From an uncultured bacterium (GTDB lineage: Bacteria; Acidobacteriota; UBA890), in assembly GCA_937922775.1 (NCBI GenBank), contig CALAKE010000051.1, positions 1-7,267 on the forward strand: 7,267 bases of DNA. Reading direction: 5' to 3'. Made by a program: the position numbers and the translations under genes. This document shows, piece by piece, positions 1-5,808 of this stretch. Under the pieces are notes generated by a model. The model was not told the origin of the DNA and did no database searches. It was given only the letters and a program-made list of their open reading frames with translations. Positions within the stretch are counted from its first letter, which is position 1, and each line of letters begins with the position of its first letter.

Positions 1-1039
1 CCTGTTCCTTGCCGCGCTGCCCCAGGGCGATGCGCAGATCATCGTCCTCCAGGAGAATGCGCACGGCATCGGCAATGGCATCCACTTTGCGGGGATTCAC
101 CAGAAGGCCAGCGTGTCCTACGACCTCCGGCAGGGAGCTGCTCCGCCCCGCTACCACCGGTGTGCCGCAGGCCATTGCCTCTAGTGGCGGTAGGCCGAAC
201 CCTTCGTAGAGCGAAGGGAACACAAACACGCTCGCGAGCGTGTAGACGGCCCTGAGCTGGGCTTTGGAGAGAAACCCCAGAAGTCGAACGCGGTCCATCA
301 GCCCTGGCTTCTCTTGTGCCGCGAGCAGAGCTCTGATTGCCGTCTGCTCACCTCCCACAAGTACCAGGTCGAGGTCGGCATACTGATCCGCGATTAGAGC
401 GAATGCCTCCAGCAGGCGCCGTAGGTTCTTGTGGGGCTTGGCGTTGCCGACAAACAACACGAAGGGTCGCTCGAGATGGTGCTTCTGCCGGACGCTCTCG
501 ATTTCCTTTGTCGTTGCCAGCTCCAAGAAGAAGGGGTCGCACCCGTAGGGAATGACATCGATCTTGGCCGGGTCCGCATCCACCATCTCGACTAGGTCGG
601 AACGCGTTGACTCCGAGCCCGTCAAGACGCGCTGTGATGAGCGAACCGCCCGCCTCAGCATGGTTCGGGCGTAGTGGAGAGCGGCCCTATTCGGCAAATG
701 TCGAGGGAAACGAAGATGGATGCAATCGTGCACTGAGACAATGCCGGGGCAGGGCAGCATGACGGGGTAGACGTAGTGGGGGGAGTGAAACACATCGGCT
801 CCCAGACGTCGCGCCTGCCAGGAAACGCTGACGAGCTCTCCCACGCCGTACTTGCGCGAGCGATTGCGCGCCCATGAGATGTTGGCGCCCTCCAGGGGCG
901 TTTCAGCTACCTCCTCCGGGTCACCGAGGTAGATGAATTCATCGGTGGGCGCCATGGAAGGCAAAACTCGACCGAGGCCCTGGATATACGTGCCGATGCC
1001 GTAATCGCCAACCTTGCGAGCGTCGATGACAATGCGCAT
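1..1039 (-). CDS. GT4-family glycosyltransferase, 3' end outside window
   Basis: Retaining GT-B fold glycosyltransferase, expected to act in the cytoplasm or at the inner membrane and transfer a sugar from a nucleotide-sugar donor to a growing surface glycan. Reading leftward from the ATG at 1039 gives 346 open codons with no stop before the window edge, so roughly 20-40 C-terminal residues are probably missing. Visible features are the N-terminal MRIVIDAR strand with a Gly-rich loop (residues 11-16), SVHDC at 102-106, the donor-domain entry FVGNAKPHKNL (196-206), and the GT4 E-x7-E pair E279/E287 within YEGFGLPPLEA, followed by CGTPVV (291-296). The start lies 6 nt after the upstream GT2 stop and has no clear Shine-Dalgarno sequence at normal spacing, so translation is probably coupled. 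It is the last visible member of the operon and resembles the 3128-4258 protein more than the 2011-3123 one. Family assignment is firm; donor and acceptor are unknown. Confidence 0.93.
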   Translation of the reverse strand, partial: MRIVIDARKVGDYGIGTYIQGLGRVLPSMAPTDEFIYLGDPEEVAETPLEGANISWARNRSRKYGVGELVSVSWQARRLGADVFHSPHYVYPVMLPCPGIVSVHDCIHLRFPRHLPNRAALHYARTMLRRAVRSSQRVLTGSESTRSDLVEMVDADPAKIDVIPYGCDPFFLELATTKEIESVRQKHHLERPFVLFVGNAKPHKNLRRLLEAFALIADQYADLDLVLVGGEQTAIRALLAAQEKPGLMDRVRLLGFLSKAQLRAVYTLASVFVFPSLYEGFGLPPLEAMACGTPVVAGRSSSLPEVVGHAGLLVNPRKVDAIADAVRILLEDDDLRIALGQRGKEQ

Positions 1040-1045
1040 GGTTTG

Positions 1046-2014
1046 CTATCGGACCCGTCCCGCCTCCTTGATGGTCCACCGTAGCATTGAGCGGGCCAAT
1101 TCGCGCCTCTCGCCGCCCGCCAGCAGGCTGCCAAGGGCGAACCTCCCGGCGAGGAAAAGACGCAACCCTTGGGTGGCAAGTGCACCGTGGTGTTTCCTGT
1201 AGAATGCCATCTGGCTGCGGCGGTAGGCGAGGGCCACATGCAGCGGGTCTTTGCGCCATGAGACGCTACGCTCATGCTCGACTACGGCATCAGCAACGAA
1301 TCGAAGTTTCCAGCCGGCACCCCGCAGTCGGCGACACAGGTCGACGTCCTCGGCGTACAAAAAGAATCGTTCATCGAAGACACCCACCTGGCCAAGTGCT
1401 TCGCGGCGCAATAGCAGACAGGCAGCTGATAGCGAGCGCGTCCAACGATCCGTGCTGTAGTAGCGCTCGACGAGGCGGCGGAGCGGGCCACGTCCATCTC
1501 GATACAGGCTCCCGAGGAACTTGAAAACCGCCTCGTTGAAGGGACCCATGGTGCGGCCCATAGACAGTTCGACCTGGCCGGATCTGCCGAGCAACCGGGG
1601 CCCAGCGGCGGCGATTCGAGGCTCCTGCATGGCGGATACGAGGAGATCGAGGCTGTCGTCTCGCAGAAGCGCATCGTTGTTCAGCAGCAGGACGAACGGG
1701 GCGTTCCCCACAGCGATTCCACGGTTCACGGCGGCGCCGAACCCGAGATTGGATTCCATCTCGAGGAGATCTGAAGAGGGCAAGCAGCCGCGCACAGTGT
1801 CAGCGCTGCCGTCGCTCGAGCCGTTGTCTACCACGATGACGCGGACCTCAGGTCCGGCCGCGAGCGCCGACTTGCAGCACCCGAGCAACCTCTCACGCTC
1901 GTTGTAGCTAACGATGACAACATCGACAGCGGGCGAGCGAGTCTCTGTCGTTCCGTCGGGCACGCCTTCCAGCGAGGAAAGGGACTCCGAATCCGGGCGG
2001 CTCGGTCGACTCAT
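1046..2014 (-). CDS. GT2-family glycosyltransferase, rhamnosyltransferase-like (WbbL type)
   Basis: Inverting GT-A fold glycosyltransferase of 322 residues, complete, with no predicted membrane span. Motifs in order are VVIVSYNE (32-39), the nucleotide-binding VDNGSSDGS (62-70), NLGFGAAVNRG (89-99), the metal-binding DxD-like LLNNDA (110-115), and a GVFDERFFLY-AEDVDLCRRLR block (211-231) that includes the likely catalytic acidic ED pair, followed by H247 and SVS (250-252). The NLGFG and FFLY.EDVDLC.R signatures are typical of dTDP-rhamnosyl and related transferases of O-antigen and cell-wall glycans; rhamnose as donor is inference. The first 28 residues are polar and outside the catalytic fold, so a later start is possible, but the ATG chosen overlaps the upstream stop as ATGA, the usual coupling arrangement. 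It is the only GT-A enzyme among three GT4 neighbours, which suggests a mixed-linkage glycan. Confidence 0.93.
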   Translation of the reverse strand: MSRPSRPDSESLSSLEGVPDGTTETRSPAVDVVIVSYNERERLLGCCKSALAAGPEVRVIVVDNGSSDGSADTVRGCLPSSDLLEMESNLGFGAAVNRGIAVGNAPFVLLLNNDALLRDDSLDLLVSAMQEPRIAAAGPRLLGRSGQVELSMGRTMGPFNEAVFKFLGSLYRDGRGPLRRLVERYYSTDRWTRSLSAACLLLRREALGQVGVFDERFFLYAEDVDLCRRLRGAGWKLRFVADAVVEHERSVSWRKDPLHVALAYRRSQMAFYRKHHGALATQGLRLFLAGRFALGSLLAGGERRELARSMLRWTIKEAGRVR

Positions 2015-3123
2015 GCATCCCGCTCGATTGCAGCCTTCACCAGCAGATCTCTAAGCAGACGTGCGGCAGGGGCCCAACCCTTGCCATTGGCCCAGGCCTG
2101 TGATCCTTCCCTCCATCGTCGAAGTTCCTTTGGATCGTCCAGGAGGGTGGCCAACGCCTCTACCCATGCTCGTCGCTCTTCGTGGGGCACCAGCCATGCT
2201 CGCTGGGGAAAGATCTCAGCCAACGAGCCTGTGTCCGATGCCACGACTGCGGCGCCACAGGCGAGCGCCTCGAGCACGGGTAGCCCGAAGCCCTCATAGC
2301 GGGAAGGATAGGCGACGACAGTGGCGGACGCATAGAGGGCCGGCAAATCGGCATCCGGCACGAAGCCAAGCCAGCGAAGGCGATCGCCGAGGCCAGAGGA
2401 GTTGGCATGCTGTCGGAGCGCTGCCGTGGCGCGCCGCCGTGGGCCGGCGATCACCAGGCTGAGGTCTTCACGTGTTCTGCCTAGCTCCGCAACCACGTCG
2501 ATCAGGTTCTCGAGATTGCGACGGGCCAGGGGAGCACCCACAAACAAAACGGTCCGATCGCTGAGTTGGTATCGCTGGCGAACAGCCTTCCTTTGTTCCT
2601 CGTTCACCGGGCCGAACCCCGGCGAGACGCCGTACGGAGCAACAACGATGCGGGCACTCGGGGTCCCGTACCATCGCCGCACCTCATCTGCGGCGAAACG
2701 GGATCCCACCAGTAGGTAGCTCGCCTTCTTGGTGGCAATCCGGGCGGACCATCGGCGGCGCGTCCTTTCGCGCAAAGCGAATTCCGACGGCGTTGCCTCG
2801 ACGGCGCAGTCATGCATCCCTACTACCGACCCGACGTTGATGAAAGCGGGGAGGCCGTAGGCAGGCGAGAATAGTGCCTCGGCACGATCCTTACGCACCG
2901 CCGCGGGCAACAGGGACTGTTCCCAGAGGGCGCCCGGCAGTCGCGAGGGGCCCGGAAGCAGGCGCGATCTTCTCGGCGGCGGCAGGTGCCGCCAAGGAAC
3001 CGGCTCACGTGCGTAGAGGATGAGCTCGTCCTCCTCGGGCCACGCCTCGAGTAGGCCCGACAGAACTCGACCTACGCCCGTGGGTTGCCCCGTCAGCTCT
3101 CGCGCGTCGATGGCGATTCGCAT
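2011..3123 (-). CDS. GT4-family glycosyltransferase
   Basis: Complete 370-residue retaining glycosyltransferase, normal length for GT4. The N-terminal acceptor domain begins MRIAIDARELTGQPTGVGR (1-19), with a Gly-containing loop and MHDC at 103-106. The donor domain opens with LFVGAPLARRNLENL (193-207). The nucleotide-sugar E-x7-E pair is E277/E285 in RYEGFGLPVLEALACG (275-290). No signal peptide or membrane segment is visible, so cytoplasmic or peripheral inner-membrane action is expected. Unlike its two GT4 neighbours, the basic cluster after VG reads RRN rather than KN, as in another GT4 subgroup, so it probably uses a different donor or forms a different linkage. Its start is 4 nt past the upstream stop, and its stop overlaps the next start by 4 nt, so it sits in the middle of a translationally coupled operon. 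Substrate cannot be determined. Confidence 0.94.
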   Translation of the reverse strand: MRIAIDARELTGQPTGVGRVLSGLLEAWPEEDELILYAREPVPWRHLPPPRRSRLLPGPSRLPGALWEQSLLPAAVRKDRAEALFSPAYGLPAFINVGSVVGMHDCAVEATPSEFALRERTRRRWSARIATKKASYLLVGSRFAADEVRRWYGTPSARIVVAPYGVSPGFGPVNEEQRKAVRQRYQLSDRTVLFVGAPLARRNLENLIDVVAELGRTREDLSLVIAGPRRRATAALRQHANSSGLGDRLRWLGFVPDADLPALYASATVVAYPSRYEGFGLPVLEALACGAAVVASDTGSLAEIFPQRAWLVPHEERRAWVEALATLLDDPKELRRWREGSQAWANGKGWAPAARLLRDLLVKAAIERDA

Positions 3124-3127
3124 CAGG

Positions 3128-4258
3128 TCACCGGGTCACCAGCTGTTGATATACGGAATGGGTGAGCTCGGCGGTCTTTTCCCAAGGGTAGAGCCGTGCC
3201 TGGGCGGGACCACGCTGTCCATAGTCGAGTGCGATCGCTCTGTCGCGCAGGAGGAGCCGACATGCATCCACCAGCGTGCCGGGATCATCGGGATCAGCCC
3301 ACAGAGCGGCATCGCCAAGGACCTCGGGAAGCGAGCCTGCGCGGCTGGCTACAACCGGCGTGCCCATCGCCATCGCCTCGAGAGCCGGGAATCCGAACCC
3401 CTCCCAAACGGAAGGCATCACCAGCGCTGATGCCCCCGCGTAGAGGTAGACGAGCTCCTCGATCGGCACATGCGGCAGGAGGCGCGTGCGCTGCCGGGCT
3501 GGCTCGGGAGCGGCAGCCCAGATGTCTTCCCAGCCTGGAGCCTCGGGGCCCGCGATGACAAGAATCGCGTCGTCTCCACCGGCGACGATCTCGGCCATCG
3601 CCTCGAGCAAAGCCCCCAGATTCTTTCGCGCCTCGCGGCGACCCACGAACAGGAGATAGTCAGGCCCGAGATCGTATTGCTCGCGCAGCTTCCGGGCGAC
3701 CATCTCGTCGCGCTTCGGCGGATCCAGAAAGAGCGGATCGACTCCCAAGGGGATGACATGAACCTTCCCACGATCGGCCTCGAGGAGCTCCGTCGCCTCC
3801 GCGGCAGTCGACTCAGAGGGCACGAGAATCGCGTCGGCGCGTCTCGCGGCATCCCGAGCGAGTGGCACGTAGTCGCGTAGAACCGTGCCGTAAACGGTCT
3901 CCGGGGCACGCAGGAAGAAGCAATCGTGGACCGAAATCACTTGGCGAGCAGAGCGTGCCGGGAGAAGCATGGGGTAGGGAGAGTGGGCGATGTCTTGTTG
4001 CCCCACAAAATGCTCGACCGGTGGCCAATTCCACCGGTGCCATAGACGATCGAGCGCTCGAACCGGAATGCGGCGGTCGGCAACGACAACATTCGCGGAC
4101 GCGAGAGAGTTCGGTGCTCGATCACGCCACGAGGCACAGAAAGCCGTGACGGTGTCATCCGGGTAGGCGTAGGCCAGGGCCGCGAGAAGGTTGCGAACGT
4201 AGGTTCCGACGCCGGTTCCTGTTCTGAGCGCCGATCGATAGTCGAGGCAGATACGCAT
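3128..4258 (-). CDS. GT4-family glycosyltransferase, first gene of the operon
   Basis: Complete 376-residue retaining GT-B enzyme. The N-terminal domain has MRICLDYRS then TGTGVGTYVRNLL (13-25), the usual Gly loop, and SVHDCFFLRAPE (109-120). The donor domain begins with YLLFVGRREARKNLGALL (201-218), containing the R and K residues that bind the donor phosphate in GT4 enzymes. The E-x7-E pair is E286/E294 in WEGFGFPALEAMAMGTPVV. The protein looks cytosolic or membrane-associated and has no signal peptide. It is first in the minus-strand operon. The bases before the ATG (CCTCTGAATTCG) contain no Shine-Dalgarno match, and the best promoter would start the mRNA only about 6 nt upstream, so initiation may be effectively leaderless. 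The conserved MRI start makes a later start unlikely. It resembles the 1-1039 protein through the VHDC and IP.G.DP.FL regions. Likely role is core or O-antigen assembly next to lpxB-msbA; the sugar is unknown. Confidence 0.94.
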   Translation of the reverse strand: MRICLDYRSALRTGTGVGTYVRNLLAALAYAYPDDTVTAFCASWRDRAPNSLASANVVVADRRIPVRALDRLWHRWNWPPVEHFVGQQDIAHSPYPMLLPARSARQVISVHDCFFLRAPETVYGTVLRDYVPLARDAARRADAILVPSESTAAEATELLEADRGKVHVIPLGVDPLFLDPPKRDEMVARKLREQYDLGPDYLLFVGRREARKNLGALLEAMAEIVAGGDDAILVIAGPEAPGWEDIWAAAPEPARQRTRLLPHVPIEELVYLYAGASALVMPSVWEGFGFPALEAMAMGTPVVASRAGSLPEVLGDAALWADPDDPGTLVDACRLLLRDRAIALDYGQRGPAQARLYPWEKTAELTHSVYQQLVTR

Positions 4259-4270
4259 CGAATTCAGAGG

Positions 4271-4298
4271 ATTATCGCCGCTAGCCTGGGTCTTTCAA
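4271..4298 (-). promoter_or_regulatory. sigma70-like promoter for the glycosyltransferase operon
   Basis: On the minus strand the sequence reads TTGAAA (4298-4293), a 16-nt spacer, then GATAAT (4276-4271). Each hexamer matches consensus at five of six positions. Only 12 nt separate the -10 box from the ATG at 4258, so transcription would start about 5-7 nt before the start codon and leave almost no leader. The -35 box lies inside the left arm of the 24-bp inverted repeat, while the -10 box lies outside it. The right arm carries a mirror-image TTGAAG facing lpxB, but no acceptable -10 follows it. The match to consensus is seen; promoter activity is inferred. Confidence 0.5.
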
Positions 4299-4313
4299 CG
4301 GGTCGTGAAGCGA

Positions 4314-4347
4314 GCGCGCGCCAGGGCCGCGAGGACAAGGCGCGCGC
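4314..4347. repeat. internal hairpin, 9-bp GC stem
   Basis: GCGCGCGCC at 4314-4322 pairs perfectly with GGCGCGCGC at 4339-4347 across a 16-nt loop. It lies inside the interior of the 182-bp inverted-repeat segment. There is no T-run after it on either strand, so it is not an intrinsic terminator. Alternating GC runs of this type pair easily by chance in GC-rich DNA, so function is uncertain. Confidence 0.5.
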
Positions 4348-4370
4348 CGAATCGAGCGCGGAGGCGTTCT

Positions 4371-4431
4371 CGTGCAGCACGTCGAGCACTCGAATTAAGC
4401 GTAACGCGGTCATCGTGCGCCATCGCGCACG
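4371..4431. repeat. cluster of four short palindromes
   Basis: Four small dyads follow each other: CGTGC-A-GCACG (4371-4381), TCGAG-CA-CTCGA (4382-4393), GCGT-A-ACGC (4399-4407) and CGTGCGC-CATC-GCGCACG (4414-4431, a 7-bp stem with a 4-nt loop). They fill most of the right half of the inverted-repeat segment. No terminator-like T-run follows. Such dense dyad symmetry is typical of miniature elements and structured intergenic repeats, but no known family is recognised. Confidence 0.5.
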
Positions 4432-4474
4432 CGCAGCCGCGACCCGTTGAAGGACCCAGGCTAACGGAGCCGGG

Positions 4475-4519
4475 CGAGCGATCGGATCATAGCATGAGAT
4501 ACAATCTTCCGATCGTTCG
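4475..4519. promoter_or_regulatory. 12-bp dyad flanking a possible lpxB -10 box
   Basis: CGAGCGATCGGA (4475-4486) and TCCGATCGTTCG (4508-4519) are inverted copies matching at 11 of 12 positions. Their centres are 33 bp apart, about three helical turns. The 21-bp gap contains TACAAT at 4500-4505. This geometry could be an operator for a dimeric regulator. The core CGATCG is itself palindromic and occurs many times elsewhere in this window, which lowers the significance. Confidence 0.35.
4500..4505 (+). promoter_or_regulatory. lpxB: possible -10 box of the lpxB-msbA promoter
   Basis: TACAAT matches five of six -10 consensus positions and would give a leader of about 30 nt that includes the ribosome binding site. 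No convincing -35 hexamer lies 15-18 nt upstream, and the extended -10 TG is not in register. If real, the promoter is weak or activator-dependent. Confidence 0.3.
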
Positions 4520-4530
4520 TAAATCACCTT

Positions 4531-4535
4531 GGAAG
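4531..4535 (+). promoter_or_regulatory. lpxB: ribosome binding site of lpxB
   Basis: GGAAG ends 7 nt before the ATG at 4543, which is normal Shine-Dalgarno spacing. An in-frame TGA at 4495 with no start codon between it and 4543 makes this ATG the most upstream possible start. Confidence 0.55.
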
Positions 4536-4542
4536 CAACGAA

Positions 4543-5808
4543 ATGCCTGTCGATCCCGCCCCGGCAGCTGCATCTGAGAGGCCTCGAGACGACGATCTGA
4601 ACCTCATGATCGTCGCAGGAGAGGCGTCGGGGGACCTGCATGGCGCCACTCTGGCCGCCGCTCTGCATGCCGCGGAGCCCCGCGTGAGGTGCTTCGGCGT
4701 CGGCGGTGACCGAATGGCTGCGGCAGGGGTCGAAATCCTCTATCACATGCGGCATTTGGCGGTCGTAGGGTTTGCGGAGGTGCTCTGGCATCTCCGTGAT
4801 GTGCGGCGAGCACTGAATCTGCTCACGCAGGTGGCTCGAACGCGGCGCATTGACGCCGTCGTCCTGCTCGATTACCCGGATTTTAACCTCACGCTGGCTC
4901 GGCGCCTGCGCCGGGCCGTGCCCGAGGTTCCCATTGTCTACTACATCAGCCCACAGATTTGGGCGTGGCGCCGGGGCCGCGTGAGGAGCATCAGCCGGCT
5001 GGTCGACACGATGCTCGTCATCCTGCCGTTCGAGGAGGAGCTCTACTCCTCGGCAGGGGTCGAAGTCGAATTCGTAGGTCACCCACTGCTCGATGTCGTC
5101 CGATCGAGCTCGCATCGAGACGAATTCGCCAGGCTCCACGGGATCCCACGAGGAGATACCTGGATCGGTCTTCTTCCGGGCAGCCGGCGCGTAGAGGTGG
5201 AGCGATTACTTCCGCATATGTTGGGTGCCGCAGAAGTACTGAACCCAGACGGAGAGTGTGCGTTTCTGCTTCCGCTTTCCCCTTCTGTCGATCGAGATGT
5301 GTACGAGCGCATGTTCGAGACACTGGCGCCTGACATCGCCGCACGTGTCTATTTCATCAGCGACGACTACTACGCGACCCTGCAACATTGCCAGCTGGCG
5401 GCCGTATGCTCAGGTACGGCGACGCTCGAGGCGGCGCTCATGGACACACCGTGCGTCGTCGTTTACAGGACTTCCTGGCTTACCTATAATCTGGCGAAAT
5501 CGCTGGTCCACGTGCGCGATATGGCGCTCGTGAACCTGATTGCAGGGCGGCGTGTCGTGCCAGAGCTGTTGCAGCGCGAGGTCACTGCTGAAAGGATCGC
5601 GAGCGAGCTGAGATCATTCCTGCAGGATGACAAGCGTCGTCGAGAAGTTCGGGCCGCGCTTGCCGAAGTCCGCGAAAGCCTCGGTCACGCTGGAGCTTCC
5701 CAGCGTGCTGCACAGGCAGTCTTGAGGCGAGCGGGGCGCGGGAGTGTTCCCGAGGTGCACAGGCACCTCACCGAGAACCCCTCTCACAGCCGTACCCACC
5801 ACTCATGA
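4543..5808 (+). CDS. lpxB: lipid A disaccharide synthase
   Basis: LpxB (GT19) condenses UDP-2,3-diacylglucosamine with 2,3-diacylglucosamine-1-phosphate (lipid X) to form the lipid A disaccharide, at the cytoplasmic face of the inner membrane. All family landmarks are present: IVAGEASGD (23-31), VVGFAEV (74-80), VLLDYPDFN (107-115) with the conserved aspartate, YYISPQIWAWRRGR (133-146), LPFEEE (161-166), FVGHPLLD (177-184), LLPGSR (210-215) and the UDP-binding CSGTATLEAAL (289-299). At 421 residues it is longer than the usual 380 or so: about 20 polar residues precede the catalytic domain and a polar tail, His-rich at the very end (HSRTHHS), follows residue 395. A second ATG at 4606 (M22) would remove the N-terminal extension but has no ribosome site. 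Its stop overlaps the msbA start as ATGA, so the two are co-translated. Assignment is firm. Confidence 0.98.
   Translation: MPVDPAPAAASERPRDDDLNLMIVAGEASGDLHGATLAAALHAAEPRVRCFGVGGDRMAAAGVEILYHMRHLAVVGFAEVLWHLRDVRRALNLLTQVARTRRIDAVVLLDYPDFNLTLARRLRRAVPEVPIVYYISPQIWAWRRGRVRSISRLVDTMLVILPFEEELYSSAGVEVEFVGHPLLDVVRSSSHRDEFARLHGIPRGDTWIGLLPGSRRVEVERLLPHMLGAAEVLNPDGECAFLLPLSPSVDRDVYERMFETLAPDIAARVYFISDDYYATLQHCQLAAVCSGTATLEAALMDTPCVVVYRTSWLTYNLAKSLVHVRDMALVNLIAGRRVVPELLQREVTAERIASELRSFLQDDKRRREVRAALAEVRESLGHAGASQRAAQAVLRRAGRGSVPEVHRHLTENPSHSRTHHS

Larger units (their letters stand above)
4282..4463. repeat. 182-bp segment bounded by 24-bp inverted repeats (MITE-like)
   Basis: The left arm (4282-4305) begins TAGCCTGGGTC and ends AACGGGTCG. 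The right arm (4440-4463) is its reverse complement at 23 of 24 positions; the single difference would be a G-U pair in RNA. Both arms end in TA, so the segment could be a Tc1/mariner or IS630-type non-autonomous element whose TA target is duplicated. An inverted repeat ending in TA shows this automatically, so it is weak evidence. The 134-bp interior encodes no transposase. Alternatives are a regulatory double site or a long-range RNA stem. The repeat itself is certain; mobile origin is inference. Confidence 0.75.
4259..4542. other. divergent intergenic region between glycosyltransferase operon and lpxB
   Basis: This 284-bp stretch separates the two divergent operons and is the only sizeable non-coding region in the window. 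From left to right it holds a sigma70-like promoter facing left, a 182-bp structured segment bounded by 24-bp inverted repeats, a 12-bp dyad around a possible -10 box facing right, and the lpxB ribosome binding site. Open frames cross it on both strands. Their products inside the region are Arg/Ala-rich with no recognisable domain, so I treat it as non-coding. No fabZ, lpxA or lpxI fragment, the common upstream partners of lpxB, is visible. Confidence 0.8.

Noticed and set aside
1063..1069. AAGGAGG on the minus strand upstream of the last glycosyltransferase gene
   Set aside because: It sits 23 nt from the ATG, too far for normal Shine-Dalgarno function. It falls within the GT2 Lys-Glu-Ala codons, and no start codon lies at proper spacing.
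1046..1524. Plus-strand open frames opposite the GT2 gene (for example 1087-1524)
   Set aside because: They are low-complexity Arg-rich products opposite a gene with complete family motifs; shadow frames.
4314..4347. GC-rich hairpin considered as a rho-independent terminator
   Set aside because: No T-run follows on either strand, and the two flanking operons diverge, so no transcript is expected to end there.
4447..4452. TTGAAG in the right inverted-repeat arm as a -35 box for lpxB
   Set aside because: The sequence 15-18 nt downstream is GC-rich (around AGCCGGGCG) and has no -10-like hexamer.
4305..4577. 90-codon plus-strand open frame in the intergenic region overlapping the lpxB start
   Set aside because: The product is a run of Arg and Ala created by GC-rich repeat sequence, has no ribosome site, and overlaps lpxB out of frame.
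4264..5139. 291-codon open frame on the minus strand running antisense to lpxB and through the intergenic region
   Set aside because: It lies opposite confirmed lpxB coding sequence, and its product is Arg/Ala/Pro-rich with no recognisable domain. Long antisense frames are common in GC-rich DNA.
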